DNA from: DASVAL01 sp035649575
GTDB taxonomy: Bacteria > Planctomycetota > UBA1135 > UBA2386
Direction of reading: 5' to 3'
DNA length: 18,925 bases
Assembly: GCA_035649575.1 (NCBI GenBank)
Contig: DASRJH010000256.1
Span: 1-18,925, forward strand
Shown here in pieces: positions 7,932-15,806 of the stretch. Made by a program: the position numbers and the translations under genes. Below the pieces are notes generated by a model. It was not told where the DNA came from and ran no database searches. It was given only the letters and a program-made list of their open reading frames with translations. Position 1 is the first letter of the stretch; each line of letters begins with the position of its first letter.

Positions 7932-10748
7932 TCAAAACGAGCTGATGAAGCTCACGACGCCGTTGCTCGTGACCGCGCCGAACGGATTCTGGCCGTTCGG
8001 CAGGCTGTTCGGCGCGAACAGTGCCACCGCGGTCGCGTAGACCCGAGTGCCGTAGGCGACGCCGGCGGGGATCTGGAACTGCGTCGTCAGGCTCGGTGTG
8101 CCGCCCGCGAACGCGAGCATCAAGTCGATCGACCCGACGTAGAGCGAGCAGCCGGGCATGCCGAGGAAGGCCAGCTGCGTGCCGGTGAGATCGGGCGTGA
8201 GGCTCAGGATCGTCACACCGAGGTAGTTGGTCGAAGCAGGCGCGGTTTCTGGGATGTCGTCGATCGCATAGGTGACGAGCGTGCCCGAAGCGCTCGCCGA
8301 AACCGGCGGCGGCGACGCGCTGAGGCTGATCGCGCGCATGTTGCTCGCAGTCACCGTCAGCGGCAGTGCCTGCGCGAGCACGATCGGACCCGCGTCGATC
8401 GAGGCGCCACCCGGCGACCAACCGATCAGGTGCTGCTCGGTCGTCCCGGTCTGCTGGCCCGTGCCGACGCTCGCGATCGTGTTCCACACGTATCGCACGA
8501 CGCCGGTCGCGAGGTCGAACTGGAACTGCAGCGTGCTCGGATTCGCCGTTGCGGCCGGGTGGCTCTCGACGCCCTGCCACGTGACGTGAAGCACGCCGCC
8601 GACCTCTTCCCACACGATGTTGCCCGAACCGGGTTCGGTCGGGTTGTAGTCGTGCCAGCAATACCAGGCCGTCGTCGCTTCGTTCAGGAAACCGGCAGCG
8701 TTCGGCGTGTGTGAGTTCGGGGACGCCGGCATCTGCAGCGGCGCGACCGCGATGATGCCGTTGCTGTGCACGGACAGCGTCGTCGCCGACCCGCCCGGGT
8801 ATGGCACCGGAACCGACGGCGTGAGCGCCGTCTGCGCATCGTCGCCGAGCGCGAGCACCGCGGCCGAAGGGCTCGGCGCCAGATACGCGCCGCCACCGTT
8901 CGTCACCGAGTAACCGCTGCCCACAGGAGTCAGCGTGATCGAGTTGCCGTTCAGCGCGAGGCTCGCGGCGGCTGGCGTCGCGAAGTACTGGTAGAACGAA
9001 TCGCTGATCGTGTAGCAACCGCTGCCGTAGCTCGTGTGCGCGGCGGGCCCTTGCAGCACTGCCGTCGCGAACACGGCCTGGCTCAGATTCCAGTAGCTGC
9101 CGGTCGGTGTGGTCTCGAGCCGCAGCGCGCGCACCATGTAGGTCGAGGACCCCAACGGTGGCGCGGGGTCGGCGAACGTGGTGCCCGCGACCGCGGCCGT
9201 CGTGAGACGCGTGAAAGGACCTGCCGGCGACGCTGCGCGGTAGACGTGATAGCCCGCCACGGCGTCGGGCGAGGCGTTCCACGACAGCATCACCTGCGGC
9301 CACGCCGGAGCCGCCGCGAGGTTCCACGCCGGGGCGACGATGTGCTGGCGCAAGGTCGGGTCCCCCATCAACGCGATGTGCACGAAGCCCGTGCCGAAGC
9401 CGCCCGCGTAGGTGTCGTTCTGGCTGTGGCGCGCGCCGGTGCCGATCGTGTCCCCCATGCCCATCTGGTGGAACGCCCAGTGCGGGCGCCCGCCCCAGAA
9501 GTCGACGAGCGTCCACCCCGAACAGAGCGGCGCGCGCAAGAAGCTGTCCTGGACATCCCAGTCGCCGAAGTAGCTGCCGAACAGGATCGTGAACACGTTC
9601 CGGTTCGTGCTCGTCGCGAAGGCTTGGGTCGAGCCGACGCCGCCCGCGCCGAGGTAGGACCCGCCACCGCAGCCATAGGACCACGCGTAGCCGTTGCCCG
9701 ACGTCGTGTTGAGCGTGGTGAAGTAGTCGGCCGCGATGACGTTCGCGGGGCCGCAGAGCACCGAGAAGTTGCGCCAGCCGGTCGCTGCGAAGGCCTCGCC
9801 CGCGAACCAACCGAAGTTGTCGTCGATCACCGCGCGCTGGTCGACCGTGAACACTTTGTGGCGGTAGTCGTGATCCTTGTCGAGGTAGTTCTGCAGCAGC
9901 ACGGCCTCGGAGCTCCCGAAGGCCGGCATGTTCGAGAGATCGACGCGGCCCACGCTCAGCTCGACCTGCGACGGCAGCGAGCTCTGGTCGAATTTGCCGT
10001 CGCCGGGCACGTTGTGGTTCTCGGTCCGCGTGGCCGTGGTGACGTTGATCGTCGTGTCGGTCCAGGGACCGTTCAGCTCGCCGTAGTAGACGTCCGCCGG
10101 CCAGGCACCGACGTGATCCGGGTGACCGTCGGGAGCGATCGAACCCGAGTATGGCACGGGAACGCGACCCAGGATGAAGACGGTCTTCACGTTCAGCGGG
10201 TCGGCGTTGTAGTCGGCGGCGATGAGGGCCTTCACGCTCGGCACCGACTGCGTCGGCTGCACGTCGTGGCGGATCACGAACCAGCCGTCGCCGACGAGAT
10301 CCTGCACGAGGCGATCGAGCCGCGACTGCAGCACGAGCGCCTTCGTCGCGTCGACGAGCAGGATCAGCTTGCCGCGGGTATGGATCGCCGAGCCTTCGAT
10401 GCCGGCCGCGACGAACCCCCTGCCCTCGGGGCTGCCCGGCTTGTAGAAGAAGTACTCGTAGCGCCCCCCGACGAGCGCGTTGTTGTCGACCCAGGAAGTC
10501 GCGGCACCACCACCCGGGATCGCTGTGGGCAGTCCCCAGTTGGGCGCCCCTTGCAGGCGCCGCGAGACCGAGTAGGCCGTCGCATTCGGATCGAAGGGCC
10601 ACGAGAACGTGATCGAGGGCGGGCTGGCCGTCGCCTGCGCCGTGACTCGCACCGCGGCGTCGATCGGGGTTTGTGCGGACGCAAGCGAACCGAGCAGCGC
10701 GCCGACGGCGGCGAGCCGGACCGGAAGAGTGGCGTTCTTGCAGGCCAT
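7932..10748 (-). CDS. Large exported protein: FN3 + gingipain/C25-like (apparently inactive) + FN3 + planctomycete C-terminal module
   Basis: This is a 938-residue exported protein of unknown role. It has a signal peptide (about 1-26, RLAAVGALLGSLASAQ), a fibronectin III-like domain (about 30-103), then a region (about 125-467) with the layout of the gingipain (peptidase C25) fold: VKTVFILGRVPVP, PADVYYGELNGPW, VELSVGRVDLS, NYLDKDHDYRHK and the closing MGDPTLR. Where active C25 enzymes carry a GHG motif and a later catalytic Cys followed by Gly, this protein has YGCGGGSY (about 359) and TILFGSYFGDWD (about 389), so catalysis looks lost. A second FN3 domain (about 470-565), a GSGCYT-led beta-rich region and an exported C-terminal module (last 85 or so residues) follow. 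The ATG at 10748 is chosen because it begins the signal peptide; an upstream TTG at 10778 is less likely. Surface binding is a guess. Confidence 0.85.
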   Translation of the reverse strand: MACKNATLPVRLAAVGALLGSLASAQTPIDAAVRVTAQATASPPSITFSWPFDPNATAYSVSRRLQGAPNWGLPTAIPGGGAATSWVDNNALVGGRYEYFFYKPGSPEGRGFVAAGIEGSAIHTRGKLILLVDATKALVLQSRLDRLVQDLVGDGWFVIRHDVQPTQSVPSVKALIAADYNADPLNVKTVFILGRVPVPYSGSIAPDGHPDHVGAWPADVYYGELNGPWTDTTINVTTATRTENHNVPGDGKFDQSSLPSQVELSVGRVDLSNMPAFGSSEAVLLQNYLDKDHDYRHKVFTVDQRAVIDDNFGWFAGEAFAATGWRNFSVLCGPANVIAADYFTTLNTTSGNGYAWSYGCGGGSYLGAGGVGSTQAFATSTNRNVFTILFGSYFGDWDVQDSFLRAPLCSGWTLVDFWGGRPHWAFHQMGMGDTIGTGARHSQNDTYAGGFGTGFVHIALMGDPTLRQHIVAPAWNLAAAPAWPQVMLSWNASPDAVAGYHVYRAASPAGPFTRLTTAAVAGTTFADPAPPLGSSTYMVRALRLETTPTGSYWNLSQAVFATAVLQGPAAHTSYGSGCYTISDSFYQYFATPAAASLALNGNSITLTPVGSGYSVTNGGGAYLAPSPSAAVLALGDDAQTALTPSVPVPYPGGSATTLSVHSNGIIAVAPLQMPASPNSHTPNAAGFLNEATTAWYCWHDYNPTEPGSGNIVWEEVGGVLHVTWQGVESHPAATANPSTLQFQFDLATGVVRYVWNTIASVGTGQQTGTTEQHLIGWSPGGASIDAGPIVLAQALPLTVTASNMRAISLSASPPPVSASASGTLVTYAIDDIPETAPASTNYLGVTILSLTPDLTGTQLAFLGMPGCSLYVGSIDLMLAFAGGTPSLTTQFQIPAGVAYGTRVYATAVALFAPNSLPNGQNPFGAVTSNGVVSFISSF

Positions 10749-10793
10749 CGACGCAGCCTGCCACTGCACGCTGCGCAAGGCAATGAGGGGGAG

Positions 10794-11588
10794 TCAGGAA
10801 CCTGCCTCGGCCAGACGGCAGGTCGAAAGGACCATGGCAAGCGGCTCTCCGCGGTCCGGATCGTCGGGAGCCACGAGAAACGGAACCGAGTCGCCTGGTT
10901 CCAGACCCTGCAGCAGCTGCGCCGGAATGGAGGAACGTGTCGCGCGCGAGCCCGCGTGCGACGCGAAAGCCACCTTGCTCTTCCTGCTCTTCCTGGTCGG
11001 CTTGCCAATGCTCTCGATGCGAACCTGCGCCAGTTCGCCGTCCTCGAGCAGTCTGCGGCGGCGGTTGAGGCGACAGAACACGCCGACGTAGCAACCCAAG
11101 AAGAGAACGCCGACCGTGCCACTTACCCAGAAAACCGTCGTCCAGTGCCGATCGACGGTAGCCTGCGAGACGCGTCCGACCTCCGTGTGTGCCGGATCGT
11201 CGGGATCGAAGGTGATCAGCAGCTTCTTACCCGGTTCCACGGCACTCCAGGTGCCCGAGGAAACCGATGCCTGACCCTCGATCCGCTTCCCCTCGTGCAC
11301 GAACGAGAAGGCCAGGTGCTTCGTCCTCGACTTGCCGCCGCTGCGCCATTTTCGTTCGACGCGGGCATCGGTCGCGACGCCGTGATCGCGCAAGCGCTCG
11401 ATGCCGCGAGCCACGCTTCTCGTGGTGAGGACGACGATGACGGTGGCAATCACCAGCACGACGGCGGTGGCGATGAAGCCGAACCGGACCAACGGGCGGA
11501 AGACAGCGACGCGCGGTGGTCGCCCCAAGGCGAGGTCCGTGCGCAGATTCGACGGCGCGGCTCGATCGAGCGCAGAGTCGTTCATCAT
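10794..11588 (-). CDS. DUF3592-type membrane protein with two transmembrane helices
   Basis: Encodes about 264 residues. Two hydrophobic helices are visible (about 33-55, FGFIATAVVLVIATVIVVLTT; about 152-172, VFWVSGTVGVLFLGCYVGVF). Between them is a beta-rich domain of about 90 residues (VATDARVERKWRSGG to EPGKKLLITFDPDDP), the pattern of DUF3592 proteins. After the second helix a related but shorter stretch (LAQVRIESIGKP to VPFLVAPDDPDRGEPL) looks like a second, partial copy. Several starts are possible: the open frame extends to 11711, but the double ATG at 11588/11585 begins the plausible protein and leaves room for the divergent promoter. It ends 45 bases before the C25-like exported gene on the same strand, so co-transcription is possible. 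The molecular function of this family is unknown. Confidence 0.7.
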   Translation of the reverse strand: MMNDSALDRAAPSNLRTDLALGRPPRVAVFRPLVRFGFIATAVVLVIATVIVVLTTRSVARGIERLRDHGVATDARVERKWRSGGKSRTKHLAFSFVHEGKRIEGQASVSSGTWSAVEPGKKLLITFDPDDPAHTEVGRVSQATVDRHWTTVFWVSGTVGVLFLGCYVGVFCRLNRRRRLLEDGELAQVRIESIGKPTRKSRKSKVAFASHAGSRATRSSIPAQLLQGLEPGDSVPFLVAPDDPDRGEPLAMVLSTCRLAEAGS

Positions 11589-11631
11589 CGGCTGGTCGCT
11601 TCGCCCGGCATGGTAGCTGCCCCGAGGTTTT

Positions 11632-11659
11632 GCGGCACCATCGACCACGTCGGTGCCGC
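11632..11659. promoter_or_regulatory. Inverted repeat between divergent genes; possible operator
   Basis: GCGGCACC (11632-11639) and GGTGCCGC (11652-11659) are perfect 8-bp inverted arms with a 12-base spacer, centred in the 143 bases between the divergent DUF3592 and DUF418 genes. The position suits a regulator acting on both. The 5-base core GGCAC/GTGCC also appears in the dyad before xdhA, with different spacing. A chance repeat cannot be excluded in this GC-rich DNA. Confidence 0.3.
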
Positions 11660-11731
11660 CGATGAAGTCGCACTCGGGACTTCCCGCCATGGCTTCTGGC
11701 ACAACCGTCATCTGCTCCGTAGGTGGGCATC

Positions 11732-13051
11732 ATGGATGACTCCGCCCAATCAACGGCCGTCGCTCCCGCCCCGGTCCTGCCACAGGACCGCATCGCCACG
11801 CTCGACGTCGTGCGCGGACTCGCCGTGCTCGGCATCCTGGTCATGAACATCGTCGAGTTCGGCCAGCCGCTGCGTGCCTACGAGAATCCTGTGATGGGCG
11901 GCGGCGCCACGGGCGCCGCCCTGTGGACCTGGTTCGTGCAGAGCTCGCTGTTCGATGGCCGCATGCGCGCCCTGTTCTCGATGCTGTTCGGCGCCGGTCT
12001 CGTGCTGATCACCGAACGTTTGCAGAAAAGCGGCCGCGGCGCCGATGCGGTCGACCTGTGGCTGCGGCGCTGTCTGTGGCTCGTGCTGTTCGGGGTGCTG
12101 CATCGCTTCGCGCTGCAGTTCACGGGCGACATCCTCTACCAGTATGGGCTGCTCGGACTCATCGCGGTGGCCTTTCGCAAGCTGCAGCCGCGGTCGCTGC
12201 TGCTGGCCGGCGCGCTCTGCCTCGCGGCTTTCACGCCGATCGAGCTGTGGCACCACCACCAGGCATCCACGCAGCGCGACCAGGCCGCGCAGGCAGCGCA
12301 GCTCGAGCAGTCCGGACAACCGGTGCCCCAGCCGCTGCAGGACGCGCGCAGGCGCTTCGCACCGCCGAAGCCCGACGCGACTGCGGCCGAGATCGAGGCG
12401 ATGCGCGGCGACTACGCGACGGTGTTCGCCTATCGGTGGAACTTCCACCACATGTTCCAGTCCTCGATGCTCTACTACATCTTCGTCTGGGACGTGCTCG
12501 GCATGGTCTTCGTCGGCATGGCACTCGCGCGGCTCGGTTTCTTCCAGGGGCAGTGCCGGCCGGGCGTCTACGTGGCCGTGCTCGCGCTCGCGGTGCCGCT
12601 GGTTCTCGCGTCGTTCGTGTGGGCGAACGCGTATGCAGCAACGCTGTTCTCCGCCGCCGAGCTCGAACTGAAGCTCGCTCACGGCATCGCGCATCCGTTC
12701 GTGCGCGGGCTCGTCGGTCTCGGCTGGGCCGCGGGTTTGATTCTCATCGTCCAACGCGGCTGGATGCGCTGGCTGACCGGAGCACTGGGGCGCGTCGGGC
12801 GCATGGCGTTCAGCAACTACCTGCTGCAGACGCTCTGCTGCACGTGGTTCTTCTTCGGCTACGGGCTCGGCTACTACGGCCGGTTGTCGCGCGCCGAGCT
12901 GATGCTCGTGTGGCTCGGCGTCTCGCTCGTGCAGGTGCTCTTCAGCTGGCTCTGGCTGTCGCGGTTCCGGCTCGGACCGGTCGAGTGGGCGTGGCGATCG
13001 CTGACCTACCAGCGCTGGCAGCCTCTGCGCGGCCAGGGCCAGCCCGCGTGA
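11732..13051 (+). CDS. DUF418 (YeiB-type) polytopic inner-membrane protein
   Basis: Encodes 439 residues with several hydrophobic helices. The N-terminal segment DRIATLDVVRGLAVLGILVM and the following GRMRALFSMLFGAGL are the hallmark of the acyltransferase-3-related DUF418/YeiB family. The C-terminal DUF418 part contains GRVGRMAFSNYLLQT and ends with the typical GPVEWAWRSLTYQRWQPLR. Members are inner-membrane proteins proposed to transport or modify substrates; no reaction is established, and none can be deduced here. A charged Gln/Ala-rich stretch (about 170-230) forms a soluble loop. The ATG at 11732 is chosen because AGGTGG (11721-11726) sits five bases before it; an in-frame GTG at 11723 overlaps that site. 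The gene is divergent from the DUF3592 gene and convergent with the threonine-rich gene, whose end is 33 bases away. Confidence 0.92.
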   Translation: MDDSAQSTAVAPAPVLPQDRIATLDVVRGLAVLGILVMNIVEFGQPLRAYENPVMGGGATGAALWTWFVQSSLFDGRMRALFSMLFGAGLVLITERLQKSGRGADAVDLWLRRCLWLVLFGVLHRFALQFTGDILYQYGLLGLIAVAFRKLQPRSLLLAGALCLAAFTPIELWHHHQASTQRDQAAQAAQLEQSGQPVPQPLQDARRRFAPPKPDATAAEIEAMRGDYATVFAYRWNFHHMFQSSMLYYIFVWDVLGMVFVGMALARLGFFQGQCRPGVYVAVLALAVPLVLASFVWANAYAATLFSAAELELKLAHGIAHPFVRGLVGLGWAAGLILIVQRGWMRWLTGALGRVGRMAFSNYLLQTLCCTWFFFGYGLGYYGRLSRAELMLVWLGVSLVQVLFSWLWLSRFRLGPVEWAWRSLTYQRWQPLRGQGQPA

Positions 13052-13084
13052 ACCGCGGCTGGCGTGGCCTGCGCGACTGCGGAC

Positions 13085-13423
13085 TCAGTCCGGGAACTTG
13101 CGCAACTCGCCGATGTCCGGCAGCTGCGTGATCGTCGTGCCCATGGAGAGCGTCGACGCACGCGTCGAAGCCGCCTCGATGTCCAGGTCCCTGGTCCTCG
13201 TGGTGGTCGTCCGCGTCGTCGCCGTCGTCCCGGTCATCCCGGTCGTGTCGGTCGTGTCGGTCGTCTCGGTCGTCGTCCGCTGTTCGGCAAGCTCCACTCT
13301 CAGATCAGCGATGCTCAGGCTGAGGTCGGTGATCAGCTCCTGCAAGGTCGGATCGGTGACCTTCTTCGCTGACTTGCGCAGCTTCTTGGCGATGTCGGTG
13401 ATTTTGTCGATCAGCGCTGGCAC
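13085..13423 (-). CDS. Small threonine-rich hypothetical protein
   Basis: This is a 112-residue protein of unknown function. Residues 1-48 form a basic-then-acidic helical segment (MPALIDKITDIAKKLRKSAK to SIADLRVELAEQR), possibly a short coiled coil. Residues 49-78 are almost only Thr with Glu, Asp, Gly, Ala and Arg, built mainly from three-residue units (TTE, TTD, TTD, TTG). The tail ends ITQLPDIGELRKFPD. The start is GTG at 13423, supported by AAGGGG six bases upstream; the longer open frame to 13639 overlaps xdhB and has implausible composition. There is no signal peptide or membrane helix. It lies 103 bases after xdhB on the same strand, but nothing links it functionally to xanthine dehydrogenase. 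Confidence 0.7.
   Translation of the reverse strand: MPALIDKITDIAKKLRKSAKKVTDPTLQELITDLSLSIADLRVELAEQRTTTETTDTTDTTGMTGTTATTRTTTTRTRDLDIEAASTRASTLSMGTTITQLPDIGELRKFPD
13221..13274 (-). repeat. 9-bp tandem repeats encoding the threonine-rich segment
   Basis: Six consecutive 9-base units, consensus on the plus strand TCGGTCGTG/C: 13221, 13230, 13239, 13248, 13257 and 13266. The units at 13248, 13257 and 13266 are nearly identical; the first two are degenerate. The unit is a multiple of three, so copy-number change would lengthen or shorten the Thr-rich segment of the small protein (minus strand) without a frameshift. Related, more decayed GTC-rich sequence continues to about 13180. Confidence 0.75.
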
Positions 13424-13526
13424 GGTGTTCCCCTTGGCAAAGTGTTCGGGTCTGGATCGGCGTCGCGGGGTCGCGACCTGAATGCATGCCGGGAACCTGC
13501 CGTGGCAGCGGCCGGTGACGGCCCTC

Positions 13527-15806
13527 TCACGCGCCCGAACCGGGTCGCGTGCGCTCTTGGATCGCCCAATACACGGCCTCGGGCGTCGCCGGACAGCCGA
13601 GCGCCACGGGCCCGCTGCCGCCGAACGCCGCGACCGCATCGCGCAGGGCCTCGCGCACCGAAATCGCCAGCATCAACGGCGGTTCGCCCGTGGCCTTGCT
13701 GCCGAACACGGCGCCGGCTTCGCTCGCGCGACCCAGCGTGTTCACCACGAACCGCTCGGGACACTCGCCGATGCCCGGCAGCTTGTAGGTCGAAGCCCCG
13801 CGCGAACGCAGCGCTCCGTCGGGGCCGAACACGACCTCCTCGCAGGTGAGCCATCCCATGCCTTGCAGGAACCCACCCTCGATCTGGCCGCGATCGATCA
13901 GCGGCGCGAGCGAATCCCCGACGTCGTGCAGGATGTCGATCGCGAGCAACCGGTAGTGCCCGGTGAAGCCGTCGACCTCGACCTCGGCGACCGCGGCCCC
14001 GTAGGCGAAGTAGCGGAACGGCTCGCCGCGTCCACGCTGCGCATCGTAGTGGATGCCCGGTGTCGCGTAGAAGCCCATCGCGAACAACGGCAGCCGCTGC
14101 AGGAACGCGCGCTCGACCACTTCGACGAAAGCTACCAGCTTGCCGGCACCACTCACGCGGCCGTCCGCGAAGGTCACCTCGCCGGGCGCGCAGCCGAGCA
14201 GCTGGCCGGCTACCGGCGCGAGCCGTTCGCGGAGCTCGACGCACGCGCGGCGCACCGCTTCGCCGTTCAGGTCGCTGCCGCTCGACGCCGCGGTCGCCGA
14301 CGTGTTCGGCACCTTGTCGGTGCGCGTCGGCATCAGCCGCACGCTCTGCGGGAGCACGCCGAGCGCGCGCGCCGCCACGACGCGCACCTTCGTGTGCAGG
14401 CCCTGCCCCATCTCGGTGCCGCCGTGATTCACCTGCACGCTGCCGTCGCGGTAGACGAGCACGGACGCGCCGGCCTGGTTCAGGTACGTGGTCGTGAACG
14501 AGATCCCGAACTTCACGGGCGTGATCGCGAGACCACGCTTGGTGTCGCGGCTTCTCGCGTTCCACGCCGCCAGATCGCGACGCCGCTCCGTGAACCGGCT
14601 CGAGGTCATCAGCTCGCGCCAGATGCGGCCGATGCGATCGGCGTCGCGCACTTCCTGCCCGTAGTGCGTGCGATCCCCGGGCCCGTAGAAGTTGTGTTCG
14701 CGCACTTGTTCGACGGGCAGGCCGAGCGTGCGGGCGACGCGGTCGACGATCTCCTCGACGATGACCATCGCCTGCGAGCCACCGAACCCGCGCATCGCGG
14801 TGTTCGACGGCAGGTGCGTCCGCGCGACGCGCCCGCGCGCGCGTAGGTGCTCGATGCGGTAGCAGTTGTCGATGTGGAACAGCGCGCGGTTCATGATCGC
14901 GGCGCTGAGGTCGAGGCTGTAGCCGCCGTTGCTGAACAGCTCGACGCGCAGCGCGCGCAGCCGGCCGTCGCTTTCGAAGCCCACTTCGTAGCGCGCGAGG
15001 AACGGATGCCGCTTGCCCGTGATCGCAAAGTCGCGTCGACGATCGAGGCGCACGACGACGGCGCGCCCCGTGACGAGGCAGCCGAGCGCTGCGATCGCCG
15101 CGAAGCTGCTCGCCTGCGTCTCCTTGCCGCCGAACGCGCCGCCCATGCGCAACGCCTCGCAGATCACCTCGTGCGCAGGCACGCCCAGCACATGCGCGAC
15201 CGTGATCTGCGTCTCGGTCGGATGCTGCGTCGAGCTGTGCACGTGGAGGCCGCCGGCCGCGTCGCGGTGCACGTAGGCGCACTGCATCTCGAGGTAGAAG
15301 TGCTCCTGCCCGCCGACGCGCAGTTCTCCCGACAGGCGGTGCGCGCTCGCGGCCATCTCTTCGTCGGGCCGCCCGGTCTCGATCGTCTGCGGTTGCGTCA
15401 GGAAGCTGTCGGCCGCGATCGCGGCCTCGATCGTCAGCAGCGCCGGCAACGGCTCGTAAGCGACCTGCACCTGCGAAGCCGCCGCGCGGGCTTCGGCTTC
15501 CGTGTCGGCGATGACCCAACACACGGGCTGGCCGTGGTAACACACCTCGCTCGGAAACAGCGGTTCGTCGTGGCGCACCGGACCGATCTGCTGCGCACCC
15601 GGCACGTCGGCTCCGGTCAGCACCGCGCGCACGCCGGGCATCTGCAACGCTCGGCTGGCGTCGAGGCCCTTCACGTGCGCATGCGCATGCGTGGACTGCA
15701 CGGGCCAGGCGTGCAACGCAGTCGGATCACGCAGCGCAAGGTCGTGCACGTAGCGCGCTTCGCCGGTCGCGTGCAGCAGGGCGCTCTCGTGCACGGCGTG
15801 CGTCAC
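13527..15806 (-). CDS. xdhB: Xanthine dehydrogenase, molybdopterin-binding (large) subunit
   Basis: Large subunit (759 residues) of a two-subunit xanthine dehydrogenase, which hydroxylates hypoxanthine and xanthine to uric acid at a molybdenum cofactor. Visible hallmarks: GQEHFYLEMQ (about 166), MGGAFGGKETQ (Glu229), IMNRALFHIDN (Arg307), RGFGGSQ (Phe341), KFGISFTTTYLNQAGA, NHGGTEMGQGLHTK, and the catalytic Glu708 in GSKATGEPPLML. By alignment from memory with bovine XDH, Glu229, Arg307, Phe341 and Glu708 match Glu802, Arg880, Phe914 and Glu1261; Glu802/Arg880 distinguish purine-using enzymes from aldehyde oxidases. The start is GTG at 15806, overlapping the xdhA stop as GTGA, with GGCGGAGG just upstream; translational coupling is expected. 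The open frame continues upstream through xdhA but is not coding there. No xdhC cofactor-insertion gene is seen in the window. Confidence 0.96.
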   Translation of the reverse strand: MTHAVHESALLHATGEARYVHDLALRDPTALHAWPVQSTHAHAHVKGLDASRALQMPGVRAVLTGADVPGAQQIGPVRHDEPLFPSEVCYHGQPVCWVIADTEAEARAAASQVQVAYEPLPALLTIEAAIAADSFLTQPQTIETGRPDEEMAASAHRLSGELRVGGQEHFYLEMQCAYVHRDAAGGLHVHSSTQHPTETQITVAHVLGVPAHEVICEALRMGGAFGGKETQASSFAAIAALGCLVTGRAVVVRLDRRRDFAITGKRHPFLARYEVGFESDGRLRALRVELFSNGGYSLDLSAAIMNRALFHIDNCYRIEHLRARGRVARTHLPSNTAMRGFGGSQAMVIVEEIVDRVARTLGLPVEQVREHNFYGPGDRTHYGQEVRDADRIGRIWRELMTSSRFTERRRDLAAWNARSRDTKRGLAITPVKFGISFTTTYLNQAGASVLVYRDGSVQVNHGGTEMGQGLHTKVRVVAARALGVLPQSVRLMPTRTDKVPNTSATAASSGSDLNGEAVRRACVELRERLAPVAGQLLGCAPGEVTFADGRVSGAGKLVAFVEVVERAFLQRLPLFAMGFYATPGIHYDAQRGRGEPFRYFAYGAAVAEVEVDGFTGHYRLLAIDILHDVGDSLAPLIDRGQIEGGFLQGMGWLTCEEVVFGPDGALRSRGASTYKLPGIGECPERFVVNTLGRASEAGAVFGSKATGEPPLMLAISVREALRDAVAAFGGSGPVALGCPATPEAVYWAIQERTRPGSGA

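Noticed and set aside
7603..11094. Very long minus-strand open frame (1,163 codons) over aceA, the C25-like gene and part of the DUF3592 gene.
   Set aside because: It overlaps the C25-like gene in another frame and spans three genes; Arg-rich with no domain.
8766..11846. Plus-strand open frame (1,026 codons) opposite the C25-like and DUF3592 genes.
   Set aside because: Antisense shadow with Arg/Ala/Val-rich composition; the minus-strand reading has a signal peptide and recognisable domains.
13080..13092. Short hairpin CGGAC-TCA-GTCCG between the DUF418 and threonine-rich genes as a terminator.
   Set aside because: Only a 5-bp stem, it contains the stop codon of the minus-strand gene, and has no U-tract.
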